Shown: positions 1 through 5,540 of the stretch, piece after piece | Position numbering within the stretch: position 1 is the first letter of the stretch | Layout: each line of letters opens with the position of its first letter | Virus record (IMG/VR): IMGVR_UViG_3300028490_000034 | Coordinates: 1 to 20,815 of that record | Length of the DNA stretch: 20,815 nt | From: a virus | Reading direction: 5' to 3' (one strand) | Notes under the pieces: generated by a model | The model's input: only the letters and a program-made list of their open reading frames with translations | Databases searched by the model: none | What the model was told of the DNA's origin: nothing | Position numbers and translations under genes: made by a program

Positions 1-86
1 TATAGTCCAGCATGGTATTTCACAGTCAAGTAGGACAGTACTACTGTTCCAAGTACTACTATTAATGCTTTTATCCAGTTGTCCAT
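1..86 (-). CDS. Partial small membrane protein, 5' end only
   Basis: This is the first 28 codons of a gene that runs off the left edge. It begins MDNWIKALIVVLG and has a hydrophobic stretch at about residues 6-21, so the product probably has an N-terminal membrane anchor or signal anchor. It starts just after the stop of the 75-codon gene to its right (TAA, T, ATG), so the two are likely cotranscribed. The family is not recognisable from so short a piece. A small membrane protein after another small membrane protein could belong to a lysis module, but that is a guess. Confidence 0.55.
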   Translation of the reverse strand, partial: MDNWIKALIVVLGTVVLSYLTVKYHAGL

Positions 87-87
87 A

Positions 88-315
88 TTAATCATTATTA
101 AGTCTAAGTCCTTTCATACCCATATACTTAGTAACAGGCGCTAACACAATAATAACTCCCATAGCACCACTTTTGGCAACAATGTTAGATATATACTCAA
201 ATACACTTTGCTCAGTAAAGAACACATGTCCTTTCATTTCTTTAGCACGCAACAGCATAAGCTCACCACCACGGAATGCAGCAGTAGCTAAAATAGTCTC
301 ATCTGTAATACTCAT
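88..315 (-). CDS. Small membrane-associated protein, unknown
   Basis: The 75-residue product has an amphipathic N-terminal half (MSITDETILATAAFRGGELM) and a hydrophobic segment at about residues 46-63 (SNIVAKSGAMGVIIVLAPV region) that could cross a membrane once. Its ATG overlaps the TGA of the upstream gene by four bases (ATGA), the usual sign of translational coupling, and the next gene follows within two bases. I do not recognise a family. A holin-like role is possible given the size, the membrane segment and a second membrane protein beside it, but nothing specific shows it. Confidence 0.6.
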   Translation of the reverse strand: MSITDETILATAAFRGGELMLLRAKEMKGHVFFTEQSVFEYISNIVAKSGAMGVIIVLAPVTKYMGMKGLRLNND

Positions 316-500
316 AACTTTTTGCTTTTTAAATATGCTTTAACTTTACCATTCATGACTATGCCTTGTTGTACAGCTAGTTCACTCTCAAAGTTTTTAG
401 ACTGCGATATTTCATTAGACCATACACAATTACCTTTTGGTCTACCGTCTTTTACATTTAAAAATCCAGCCATTTTAATAGTTTTTGCTCTTGTTTTCAT
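312..500 (-). CDS. Small basic protein, unknown
   Basis: I place the start at 500, giving a basic 62-residue product beginning MKTRAKTIKMAGFLNVKDGR. The open frame extends twelve codons upstream to 536. The inner ATG is preferred because it follows an A-rich leader (AAAAACAATAAAATG) like those in front of neighbouring genes. Lysines and arginines are spread over the whole length, and the product ends YLKSKKL. The stop overlaps the next start by four bases. It could bind nucleic acid because of its charge, but no motif supports this. Confidence 0.55.
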   Translation of the reverse strand: MKTRAKTIKMAGFLNVKDGRPKGNCVWSNEISQSKNFESELAVQQGIVMNGKVKAYLKSKKL

Positions 501-536
501 TTTATTGTTTTTGTTTTTAAATCTCTCGTTAATCAA

Positions 537-796
537 ACAACTACTCTCTCACCAATCATTTTATAGAATGGGTCTACGAGAGCTTACTAAGCTCCTGGGT
601 ACAGTGATTTAGGCTCAAGGCTTGTGTAGGGAATCACCATTCCCACCTTCTGGACAGACAACGAACTCTGTCATCCTAGCTTTGTTGTAATCATATTTGG
701 TCGCAAACCAACCGCTAGTTATATTGTACGATATGCTATCACGCACTCATCCAGTATTTAAACCCACTGGCAAGGCATTCTTTATTGATTATGTGT
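537..796 (-). other. Hairpin-rich intergenic region, possible structured RNA
   Basis: The stretch between the terminator of the 860-1418 gene pair and the start at 500 holds no clear gene. It has at least five short perfect inverted repeats: 577-591 (GAGCTT/AAGCTC), 629-644 (GGGAAT/ATTCCC), 650-669 (GACAGA/TCTGTC), 697-711 (TTGGT/ACCAA) and 751-770 (CCAGT/ACTGG). A 43-codon minus-strand frame with a GTG start lies at 615-746 and reads like protein in places (SGWFATKYDYNKARMTEFVV), so a small gene is an alternative. No cloverleaf could be built. Upstream of 312-500, it could be a long structured leader or a small RNA. Confidence 0.35.
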
Positions 797-831
797 AAAC
801 AAAAACCTACGTCATCGAGAGATAACGCAGG
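797..831 (-). terminator. Rho-independent terminator
   Basis: Read on the minus strand, an 11-bp stem (CCTGCGTTATC with GATGACGTAGG, loop TCTC, two G-T wobbles) is followed by TTTTTGTTT. It lies 28 bases past the stop of the gene at 860-1111 and ends that two-gene unit. Confidence 0.75.
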
Positions 832-859
832 AATTAAAAACAACAAAACCAATTAATCT

Positions 860-1111
860 TTATCTTTTAATATTGTATACTTCAATATATTTAGTGCATA
901 CATTATGAAATTCTTTATAGAACTCGTCATAACGTTCAGTAGCACCACTTAATACATCATAGGCTACAAACAGACGATTAGTCCGCTCCTCACCTACAAC
1001 ACTATGATACTTTTTTAACAGTTTAACAGCCTCAGCAACTCGCTCATATCTACCATAGCGGATATGTTGCATTGCTTCATAAATACTCTCAACTCTCTCA
1101 GCTACACTCAT
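860..1111 (-). CDS. Small helical protein, unknown
   Basis: The 83-residue product is rich in charged and aromatic residues and looks wholly alpha-helical. The N-terminal half (RVESIYEAMQHIRYGRYERV, then AEAVKLLKKYHSVVGEERTN) resembles a pair of helical hairpins, and the C-terminal part is tyrosine-rich (YDEFYKEFHNVCTKYIEVYN). It is the second gene of a two-gene unit: its ATG is one base after the TAG of the preceding gene, and a strong terminator follows. No family is recognised. A small cytoplasmic host-takeover protein is possible, but that is a guess from location and size. Confidence 0.65.
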   Translation of the reverse strand: MSVAERVESIYEAMQHIRYGRYERVAEAVKLLKKYHSVVGEERTNRLFVAYDVLSGATERYDEFYKEFHNVCTKYIEVYNIKR

Positions 1112-1112
1112 A

Positions 1113-1418
1113 CTAATTCAATTTAGCATTTCTAATAACAGCACTAGTATCCTTTACTCTTTGATAAGCTGATTGTTGCACATCTTCACTAAGCTTATCT
1201 TTATCAATAGCATCAGCGAGATCATAAGCAATACTCATAGAATTCATAATAAACTTAACATCACTGAACTCTCCAGCCTCATACCTTTTAATCAAGGCAT
1301 CAGTAGTATTTCTATCACTTAGATCTTCATCAGCAGTCAACAACACACTCAACACAAATGCTTCTTCCATATTAAGTAGTCCAATTAATACATTAATAAC
1401 TCTAATAATACTTTTCAT
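1113..1418 (-). CDS. Small acidic helical protein, unknown
   Basis: The 101-residue product begins MKSIIRVINVLIGLLNMEEA and continues with an acidic helical body. The hydrophobic start could be a short amphipathic helix; a second ATG at codon 17 (MEEAFVLSVLLTADEDL) would remove it. I keep the first ATG because it follows an A-rich leader (AAAATTAAAAGATTATAGTT). It leads a two-gene unit with 860-1111. The upstream gap of about 370 bases holds a large inverted repeat and an AAGCGGGCGC element. No family is recognised. Confidence 0.6.
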   Translation of the reverse strand: MKSIIRVINVLIGLLNMEEAFVLSVLLTADEDLSDRNTTDALIKRYEAGEFSDVKFIMNSMSIAYDLADAIDKDKLSEDVQQSAYQRVKDTSAVIRNAKLN

Positions 1419-1723
1419 AACTATAATCTTTTAATTTTGTTTTGTTATAGAGCTAAAGCGGGCGCTTCACACTATATATATTAACTTCTAACCTTTAGTG
1501 TGCACACACAGTACACACTAAAGAGAAGCATTCAGTTTAAACTCTTAACGGAGCAGCAATAATGCGTCATCTTAACTTGCCAATTAGTTTAGGCAGCGGT
1601 TTAAATAAGATAACTATGATTTTTAATGTGAATATTTATAAGCAATAGGGATAAAAGACCGAAAATATGTCACTAAAACAGTCAATATCATGAAAATCTA
1701 TAAGCGGGAGCCTATAAAAATGG
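1419..1723. other. Intergenic region with inverted repeats, no gene seen
   Basis: No convincing coding frame lies between the terminator of the 1790-2440 gene and the start at 1418. It contains a ten-base perfect inverted repeat (1493-1523), a smaller GC inverted repeat AAGCG-GG-CGCTT (1456-1467) and, at 1702-1711, AAGCGGGAGC, which recurs upstream of the next gene at 2533. It should hold the promoter and leader of the 1113-1418 gene, but I cannot place the promoter. Confidence 0.5.
1493..1523. repeat. Ten-base perfect inverted repeat
   Basis: CTTTAGTGTG at 1493-1502 is repeated as its reverse complement CACACTAAAG at 1514-1523, around an 11-base CA-rich loop. No T-run follows on either strand, so it is not a plain terminator. 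It lies about 75 bases upstream of the start at 1418 and could be an operator for a dimeric repressor or a hairpin in the leader RNA. Confidence 0.7.
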
Positions 1724-1769
1724 TAAAAAATAAAATAACCACAGCATCATTAGGGGAATGACACTGCGG
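1724..1769 (-). terminator. Rho-independent terminator
   Basis: On the minus strand a 13-bp stem with several wobbles (CCGCAGTGTCATT with AATGATGCTGTGG, loop CCCCT) is followed by TTATTTTATTTTTT. It starts about 20 bases past the stop of the 1790-2440 gene and ends its transcript. Confidence 0.75.
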
Positions 1770-1789
1770 TTTTATACTTAATTAGAGGA

Positions 1790-2440
1790 TTATGAATCCC
1801 CTTCAACTTTAAGTGCATATTCTACGTACATTGTAGAGATTGGTCTTGCAGAAGAAGTTAGTAGTGTATCATCACTACCGCCACCTACACACAAGTCTCT
1901 AAGTACTTGGTCACTGAATAAGTCACCTTCATTGAAGTTAGGGTTATTTACCTTCTCTTTCTTCAATTGTTCACCGAAAGCTTTGTATGAACGTAGTCCA
2001 TAAACTTTATTGCCGTCAGCATCTTCAACTTCTTTACGTCCTAAGAACGTTACAGTTGCAGGTAATTGACGAGTTCCTTCAGCATTGAAGTCATCACCTA
2101 AGGTATCTACTCTGTTTTCAGAACTAGGATTCTCTTTAGGTAAAGAAGCATGCACAGTGTTCAATAAACCACTCAATGTGATGTTCATTTTTGCACCGAT
2201 TTTTCCTTCTTCAACAGACTCAATTAGAGATACTGCAACATACTTGCTGCCATCTTTTGTAGAATCACCTGTTAAATCATTTACATCAAATTCAATTTTT
2301 CTTCCTTTTTCCATTACTTGCAATGGACCAACTATGAAAGTTTTACCACTATCTCCAAACCAGTTGTCTTTTTGACTGTTTACTGACTTTGTGCGTACTA
2401 GACCTGAAAAGATCTTCTCTGGGATTTTTGTGTTACTCAT
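1790..2440 (-). CDS. Unknown 216-aa protein, single-gene unit
   Basis: The product is acidic, soluble and has mixed beta-rich character in its first two thirds (for example KTFIVGPLQVMEKGRKIEFD and GSKYVAVSLIESVEEGKIGA), with no signal peptide or membrane segment. A glycine-rich patch (CVGGGSDDTLL) lies near residue 190. The gene has its own terminator downstream and two copies of the promoter-like repeat upstream, so it is expressed alone, perhaps at high level. The leader reads AAATTAAAAAAGAT before ATG. The beta-rich, acidic nature and placement among non-structural genes would fit a single-stranded-DNA-binding (OB-fold) protein, but no diagnostic motif is visible and I leave it unnamed. 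Confidence 0.7.
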   Translation of the reverse strand: MSNTKIPEKIFSGLVRTKSVNSQKDNWFGDSGKTFIVGPLQVMEKGRKIEFDVNDLTGDSTKDGSKYVAVSLIESVEEGKIGAKMNITLSGLLNTVHASLPKENPSSENRVDTLGDDFNAEGTRQLPATVTFLGRKEVEDADGNKVYGLRSYKAFGEQLKKEKVNNPNFNEGDLFSDQVLRDLCVGGGSDDTLLTSSARPISTMYVEYALKVEGDS

Positions 2441-2684
2441 ATCTTTTTTAATTTAAAAGTGCATTTTATCTTTTATGTGGATGCATAACCACGTTAAACT
2501 TTGCTTACTCCAAACAATATGTCAAAGAACACAAGCGGGAGCTAAAAAAATGTTAGAACAAAAGTAAAGCTTTTTGACTGACGACGTAGGAGGAGATGGT
2601 GAGGTAGGGCAGGAACAGAAGTAAAGCTTTTAGATCACTGATTGGAGCGTCCAGCCGTACAGCCGTAGTCAATTGGCCTGAGTT
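2441..2684 (-). promoter_or_regulatory. Upstream region of the 216-aa gene with two repeat copies
   Basis: This gap holds two copies of the cluster's repeated element (2549-2576 and 2609-2648; reverse strand core AAAGCTTTAC, then TTTGTTC or TCTGTTCC) and the AAGCGGGAGC box at 2533-2542. A promoter for the 1790-2440 gene is expected here. The second copy retains the AATCA-type flank but has lost similarity after GTTCC, so it may be a decayed duplicate. Confidence 0.45.
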
Positions 2685-2714
2685 AAAAAAAACCTGCCTC
2701 AGTTACGAGACAGG
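2685..2714 (-). terminator. Rho-independent terminator
   Basis: On the minus strand an 8-bp stem (CCTGTCTC with GAGGCAGG, loop GTAACT) is followed by eight T. It starts seven bases past the stop of the 2722-3330 gene. The loop resembles the GTAAMA loops of the intergenic hairpins further along the cluster. Confidence 0.85.
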
Positions 2715-2721
2715 AGTGTTA

Positions 2722-3330
2722 TTAAGTCAATCGGTAATAAAGCTCAGTTTGCTTATACGCCAACTTTTCATCAGTAGGCGGGTTATCAAATAAGGCGTGA
2801 CTCTTATCATCATTAAGCATACTATCAAAACCATAAGGGTCTTTAAGTTGATCAGGTGTAGCCGTCAACTTCCATTTAGCTTTGAGAACAGAATAGTCTG
2901 CATACTCTTTATAAGGATACAGAATGTTATCCTGATAATCACGTTTAGGTAAGATAGCCTTAACAGTGATAAATGCAGGCATTAACATCTGGTCAAGAGT
3001 TTCTACCATACCACATTCTTCATGCTCTTCACCTTTGATATTAACAGTGGTCACATTAGATAACTCCCTGAAGGTGAAACCTAAATTACCAACACCAGCT
3101 ACCTTGCTGATTGGTTTGAATACCGCTCTGTATCTACCAAATGTTTTGAGTTTATCTTCATCCTTGCGTGGTTTAGCAGGAATAAAGCGTAATAGTTTCA
3201 TCTCTACATCTTTATAGCTATCCTTAATGTAGGATGAGCTTGTAGATTTTGAGAATACACTAAAAGATGAGTCTTTGACATCTAAGTCAAGCGCACTCAT
3301 AAGGCTTTGTAAAGTTACAGCTTCCGCCAT
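2722..3330 (-). CDS. Unknown 202-aa soluble protein
   Basis: I choose the ATG at 3330 (MAEAVTLQSLMSALDLDVKD) rather than the longer frame to 3357. The inner start follows a T/A-rich leader and gives a natural N-terminus, while the extension (MCFNLNFNT) is only translated leader sequence. The product has no membrane segment. It contains a serine-rich stretch at about residues 23-40 and a likely beta-rich middle (FGRYRAVFKPISKVAGVGNL). It sits alone between a promoter-like repeat at 3367-3412 and a strong terminator. Size and layout match the 216-aa gene next to it, so the two could work together, for example in DNA replication, but no family was recognised. Confidence 0.7.
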   Translation of the reverse strand: MAEAVTLQSLMSALDLDVKDSSFSVFSKSTSSSYIKDSYKDVEMKLLRFIPAKPRKDEDKLKTFGRYRAVFKPISKVAGVGNLGFTFRELSNVTTVNIKGEEHEECGMVETLDQMLMPAFITVKAILPKRDYQDNILYPYKEYADYSVLKAKWKLTATPDQLKDPYGFDSMLNDDKSHALFDNPPTDEKLAYKQTELYYRLT

Positions 3331-3366
3331 AGTATTAAAATTTAAATTAAAGCACAATTGCTAATT

Positions 3367-3412
3367 AAATGTAAGAACAAAAGAAAAGCTTTTAAAGCGT
3401 AGTGATTGGAGC
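3367..3412 (-). repeat. Promoter-like repeated element, copy upstream of 2722-3330
   Basis: On the minus strand: CAATCACTACGC, then TTTAAAAGCTTTTC, TTTTGTTCTTACATTT and TTAGCAATT, ending about 25 bases before the ATG at 3330. The same order recurs at 4617-4660 and 5541-5570 and, partly, at 2549-2648, each upstream of a gene or gene group. The position suggests a promoter. The core AAAAGCTTTT is itself a 10-base palindrome. Confidence 0.55.
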
Positions 3413-3424
3413 CGTTATGACTCC
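3408..3424 (-). promoter_or_regulatory. Intergenic hairpin after the 58-aa gene
   Basis: GGAGTC and GGCTCC form a six-pair stem with loop ATAAC on the minus strand, seven bases past the stop at 3431. It has no T-run, so it may be an RNA end or processing structure of the same family as the hairpins at 3623, 3998, 4285, 4658, 4916 and 5236. Confidence 0.5.
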
Positions 3425-3430
3425 GTTCAC

Positions 3431-3607
3431 CTATGCCTTGGCTTCCTCTATGATAGCATCAAACTTCTCAATCAGTCTGTTCTTAAACCTGACTGCTTGA
3501 TAGATGGTATCAAAAGACTTCAATTTGGTCTCTTCGGTGATGCCTGTTCTCACCTCTATAATAGGCTGTATCCCATCAGGATATCTTACTGTTACATGAT
3601 AGTTCAT
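3431..3607 (-). CDS. Small protein (58 aa), unknown
   Basis: The frame starts at ATG 3607 (MNYHVTVRYPDGIQPIIEVR) and ends KFDAIIEEAKA followed by TAG. It has a short beta-hairpin-like start with RYPDG and a helical, charged second half. It is preceded by an intergenic hairpin and an A-rich leader (TTTAAATCAAAACA) exactly as the longer genes of the cluster are, which is the best evidence that it is real. It is the last gene of the run 3431-4565. No family recognised. Confidence 0.7.
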   Translation of the reverse strand: MNYHVTVRYPDGIQPIIEVRTGITEETKLKSFDTIYQAVRFKNRLIEKFDAIIEEAKA

Positions 3608-3622
3608 TGTTTTGATTTAAAT

Positions 3623-3644
3623 GGGAGAGCTGTTACACCCTCCC
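3623..3644 (-). promoter_or_regulatory. Intergenic hairpin before the 58-aa gene
   Basis: On the minus strand GGGAGGGT pairs with GCTCTCCC around the loop GTAACA (eight pairs, one G-T wobble within the stem and a T-G closing pair). It lies between the stop at 3651 and the ATG at 3607, about 15 bases upstream of that ATG. Confidence 0.65.
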
Positions 3645-3650
3645 GTTATA

Positions 3651-3977
3651 TTATCTGAATGCCTTCATAAGCTGGTCAGAGTCCATTACATCATCCAGAT
3701 CAAGCAATGCTCTCTTAGCTATTACTCTCAATATATGACGACAGTTTTCGCCTTTATTTAATAGAGTTCTTTCACGCTCTTCTGCTTGCATCGTAGCTAC
3801 TTCACTAATATCAGTCAAAGCATAGATAGCTCTCATCTGGTCTCTTGTAAAGGTAATCTGTGCTGATTCCATAACGTTCACAGTCTTACGTTCAGTGTTG
3901 ACTGTTATTGGTATTCTTGGATTGTTTCTCTTTTTAAGTTCAATCTTTCCGAATGTCTGTGGTCCTTGGTTCTCCAT
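3651..3977 (-). CDS. Unknown 108-aa protein
   Basis: The product starts MENQGPQTFGKIELKKRNNP, has a basic, likely extended N-terminal third and a helical C-terminal two thirds (TRDQMRAIYALTDISEVA, ERERTLLNKGENCRHILRVI). It has no membrane segment. The start at 3977 follows a hairpin and the leader CTAAAACAACAATAAGATT. It belongs to a run of small genes separated by similar hairpins, so it is probably cotranscribed with 4021-4565. No family recognised. Confidence 0.65.
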   Translation of the reverse strand: MENQGPQTFGKIELKKRNNPRIPITVNTERKTVNVMESAQITFTRDQMRAIYALTDISEVATMQAEERERTLLNKGENCRHILRVIAKRALLDLDDVMDSDQLMKAFR

Positions 3978-3997
3978 AATCTTATTGTTGTTTTAGT

Positions 3998-4013
3998 GGG
4001 GCTTTTACACCCC
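3998..4013 (-). promoter_or_regulatory. Intergenic hairpin before the 108-aa gene
   Basis: GGGGTGTAAAAGCCCC on the minus strand folds as GGGGT/GCCCC around GTAAAA. It starts seven bases past the stop at 4021 and is followed by the leader ACTAAAACAACAATAAG. It is identical in sequence to the hairpin at 5236-5251. Confidence 0.65.
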
Positions 4014-4020
4014 GTTTAAA

Positions 4021-4269
4021 TTAAATTGAATTACTAACACCTGACCATTTAAGGCTTGTCACAGGTATTCTATATGAATGTGGTAGAGCGTGGGAGAAGT
4101 CAATCAGCTTTGGTATCTTCTCTTGACCCAATAGTGATATATTCACATATCCATCTTCAACCTCAAAGTAGTACAGGTTCTCTGTATCTATCTTGATTTT
4201 GTTGGTCTTTGCCTTTTTATCAATCTCTCCCAACGGGTCTTTGCCGAAGAATACTAATGTTATCGTCAT
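4021..4269 (-). CDS. Unknown 82-aa protein
   Basis: The product begins MTITLVFFGKDPLGEIDKKA and looks like a small beta-rich fold with several short strands (NLYYFEVEDGYVNISLLG; YRIPVTSLKWSGV). No signal or membrane segment is clear. The start follows a hairpin and the leader TTAAAACTTTCGTT. Spacing to both neighbours is about 40 bases, each filled by one hairpin and leader. No family recognised. Confidence 0.65.
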   Translation of the reverse strand: MTITLVFFGKDPLGEIDKKAKTNKIKIDTENLYYFEVEDGYVNISLLGQEKIPKLIDFSHALPHSYRIPVTSLKWSGVSNSI

Positions 4270-4284
4270 AACGAAAGTTTTAAT

Positions 4285-4300
4285 GGGCCATTGCTGACCC
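4285..4300 (-). promoter_or_regulatory. Intergenic hairpin before the 82-aa gene
   Basis: GGGTCAGCAATGGCCC on the minus strand folds as GGGTC/GGCCC around AGCAAT, then ATTAAAAC leads to the ATG at 4269. It differs from the hairpin at 4916-4931 by one loop base. Confidence 0.65.
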
Positions 4301-4307
4301 GTTTAAA

Positions 4308-4565
4308 TTAAATTGTTCTGCGCTCCTTGTTAGCTGATATAATCATAGCTATAAAATTATATATAAACACTACCACCAAGAAGGCGAAGGTCCTATATAA
4401 ATAAACATTGTAGATGAACTCAATACCATGTCTACCTTGGATAAGTAGACTAGTACTAAATATCTTTTGTGGCACCAATATGATGGCCACAATTGCAGTT
4501 AATAGTACGAGAATAGTGTACAACTGCAGGTACAAGTTCTCTTTCTTAAAATATACGTATATCAT
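4308..4565 (-). CDS. Small protein with two membrane segments
   Basis: The 85-residue product has two strongly hydrophobic stretches, about residues 14-32 (QLYTILVLLTAIVAIILV) and 58-77 (YRTFAFLVVVFIYNFIAMII), joined by a polar loop with RHG, and it ends in a basic tail (NKERRTI). It should be an inner-membrane protein with both ends on the same side. It is first of the run 4565-3431 and has a promoter-like repeat upstream at 4617-4660. A role in superinfection exclusion or lysis control would fit a small phage membrane protein, but the sequence does not show which. Confidence 0.65.
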   Translation of the reverse strand: MIYVYFKKENLYLQLYTILVLLTAIVAIILVPQKIFSTSLLIQGRHGIEFIYNVYLYRTFAFLVVVFIYNFIAMIISANKERRTI

Positions 4566-4616
4566 TGCGATAAGTATAATGTCATGATAGCACTATTGCT
4601 TGATAAATGACTAATG

Positions 4617-4660
4617 AAATGTAGGAACAAGAGAAAAGCTTTTAAAGCGGAGTGATTGGG
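4617..4660 (-). repeat. Promoter-like repeated element, copy upstream of 4308-4565
   Basis: On the minus strand it reads CAATCACTCCGC, TTTAAAAGCTTTTC, TCTTGTTCCTACATTT, nearly the same as at 3367-3412. It begins in the hairpin at 4658-4675 and ends about 50 bases before the ATG at 4565. Probable promoter of the 4565-3431 gene run. Confidence 0.55.
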
Positions 4661-4675
4661 ACCATTTCTGATCCC
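4658..4675 (-). promoter_or_regulatory. Intergenic hairpin after the tail-anchored protein gene
   Basis: GGGATC and GGTCCC form a six-pair stem around AGAAAT on the minus strand, six bases past the stop at 4682 and directly upstream of a promoter-like repeat. There is no T-run. Confidence 0.6.
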
Positions 4676-4681
4676 ACACTC

Positions 4682-4900
4682 TTATCCAAATAGTGCAACT
4701 AATAGGTTTAATACTATTAGTCCTGCTACCAGTAAGCCAACACGTTGCCAGCTCTCTGACACAATCTGCTCTCTATGTAGCCTCTTCTCTTCTTCCATTC
4801 TTAATTGATGTTTTTCTATGCTAAACTCCCATGGTTTAACATCGTTTGGGGGATTGAAGTCTCCCATGTCGATCTTTTCTTTTGATCCTTGTAATTTCAT
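4682..4900 (-). CDS. Small tail-anchored membrane protein
   Basis: I place the start at 4900 (MKLQGSKEKIDMGDF), giving 72 residues. A longer frame reaches 4948, but that would put the intergenic hairpin and the leader TTTAAAACAACAAT inside the coding sequence and overlap the upstream gene. The product has a polar, charged helix (EFSIEKHQLRMEEEKRLHRE) and one C-terminal hydrophobic segment at about residues 54-71 (VGLLVAGLIVLNLLVALF). It is therefore probably anchored in the inner membrane by its C-terminus with the helix in the cytoplasm. No family recognised; an i-spanin-like or host-membrane effector role is a guess. Confidence 0.65.
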   Translation of the reverse strand: MKLQGSKEKIDMGDFNPPNDVKPWEFSIEKHQLRMEEEKRLHREQIVSESWQRVGLLVAGLIVLNLLVALFG

Positions 4901-4915
4901 TATTGTTGTTTTAAA

Positions 4916-4931
4916 GGGCCATTTCTGACCC
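4916..4931 (-). promoter_or_regulatory. Intergenic hairpin before the tail-anchored protein gene
   Basis: GGGTCAGAAATGGCCC on the minus strand folds as GGGTC/GGCCC around AGAAAT. It lies ten bases past the stop at 4941 and is followed by TTTAAAACAACAATA and the chosen ATG at 4900. Confidence 0.65.
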
Positions 4932-4940
4932 TGGTTTAAT

Positions 4941-5219
4941 TTATTCACTAGGAAGATTTAACTCTCCTAATTGCTCTTTAATCTTGGTTACATAGTCCTG
5001 TAACAACTCTCTTTCTATTAGCTTGTATCCTGCCACATTATCAGCTGTGCTAGAGAAATCCATCGCTCTCTTACGACGAATAGCTCTATCAACTAGATCA
5101 AGGTTGTCTAAACTCTCTAGGAATTTAACTGCCTCTAATATCTCTACCATGTTCTCACTTGTGGTGATGTCATGCAATGCACCATCAACTTCTGTACTAA
5201 ATTTACTAAATATGTTCAT
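4941..5219 (-). CDS. Unknown 92-aa helical protein
   Basis: The product begins MNIFSKFSTEVDGALHDITT, is acidic to neutral and looks fully helical with heptad-like leucine spacing (MVEILEAVKFLESLDNLDLV and ELLQDYVTKIKEQLGELNL). It contains a basic patch, AIRRKRAMDF, around residues 46-55. A helical bundle or short coiled coil that forms a dimer is likely. It is the second gene of the unit that starts at 5510, separated by a hairpin and TTAAAACAGTAAACAA. No family recognised. Confidence 0.65.
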   Translation of the reverse strand: MNIFSKFSTEVDGALHDITTSENMVEILEAVKFLESLDNLDLVDRAIRRKRAMDFSSTADNVAGYKLIERELLQDYVTKIKEQLGELNLPSE

Positions 5220-5235
5220 TTGTTTACTGTTTTAA

Positions 5236-5251
5236 GGGGCTTTTACACCCC
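5236..5251 (-). promoter_or_regulatory. Intergenic hairpin before the 92-aa gene
   Basis: GGGGTGTAAAAGCCCC on the minus strand, the same 16 bases as at 3998-4013, seven bases past the stop at 5259 and followed by TTAAAACAG and the ATG at 5219. Confidence 0.65.
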
Positions 5252-5258
5252 ATTAGAA

Positions 5259-5510
5259 TTATAGATTTAGTCCTTGAAATAGATTCATCTCTACCTCATA
5301 TAGGATACCATTCTTGTCCTTGATGGTCATGGTATAAATACCGTCATCATTGGCTGGTGTTTGGCCAATAAACTCAGTATCACCTAATGTATGAACATCT
5401 CCCAATGCTATACAAATAGGCTCTTTAGACCATTTAGCCATTTTAGCTCTTAGGTCTTTGCGTGCCGATGCTGTTACTGCATCAGCAATATCTTTAGTCG
5501 TTATCTTCAT
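5259..5510 (-). CDS. Unknown 83-aa protein
   Basis: The product has a basic amphipathic N-terminal helix (MKITTKDIADAVTASARKDL, then RAKMAKWSKEP) and a beta-rich second half with DGIYTMTIKDKNGILYEVEM, which reads as a beta hairpin. No signal peptide. It is the first gene after the promoter-like repeat at 5541-5570, with leader TTAAAACCCGTATC, and it begins the run 5510-4682. No family recognised. Confidence 0.65.
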   Translation of the reverse strand: MKITTKDIADAVTASARKDLRAKMAKWSKEPICIALGDVHTLGDTEFIGQTPANDDGIYTMTIKDKNGILYEVEMNLFQGLNL

Positions 5511-5540
5511 GATACGGGTTTTAAGCAGAATTGCTAAATC

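Noticed and set aside
537-800. tRNA genes in the hairpin-rich gap
   Set aside because: Several stems exist but no arrangement gives a seven-base acceptor stem, D arm, seven-base anticodon loop and T loop; CCAGT/ACTGG has a ten-base loop.
1530-1620. tRNA-like D-arm pattern (AACTAATTGGCAAGTT on the minus strand)
   Set aside because: The following segment does not form an anticodon arm or a T arm.
3331-3357. A longer start for the 202-aa gene (MCFNLNFNT)
   Set aside because: The inner ATG has a T/A-rich leader and gives a natural N-terminus; the extension is the translation of the leader.
4901-4948. A longer start for the tail-anchored protein gene
   Set aside because: It would place the conserved hairpin and TTTAAAACAACAAT leader inside the gene and overlap the upstream gene.
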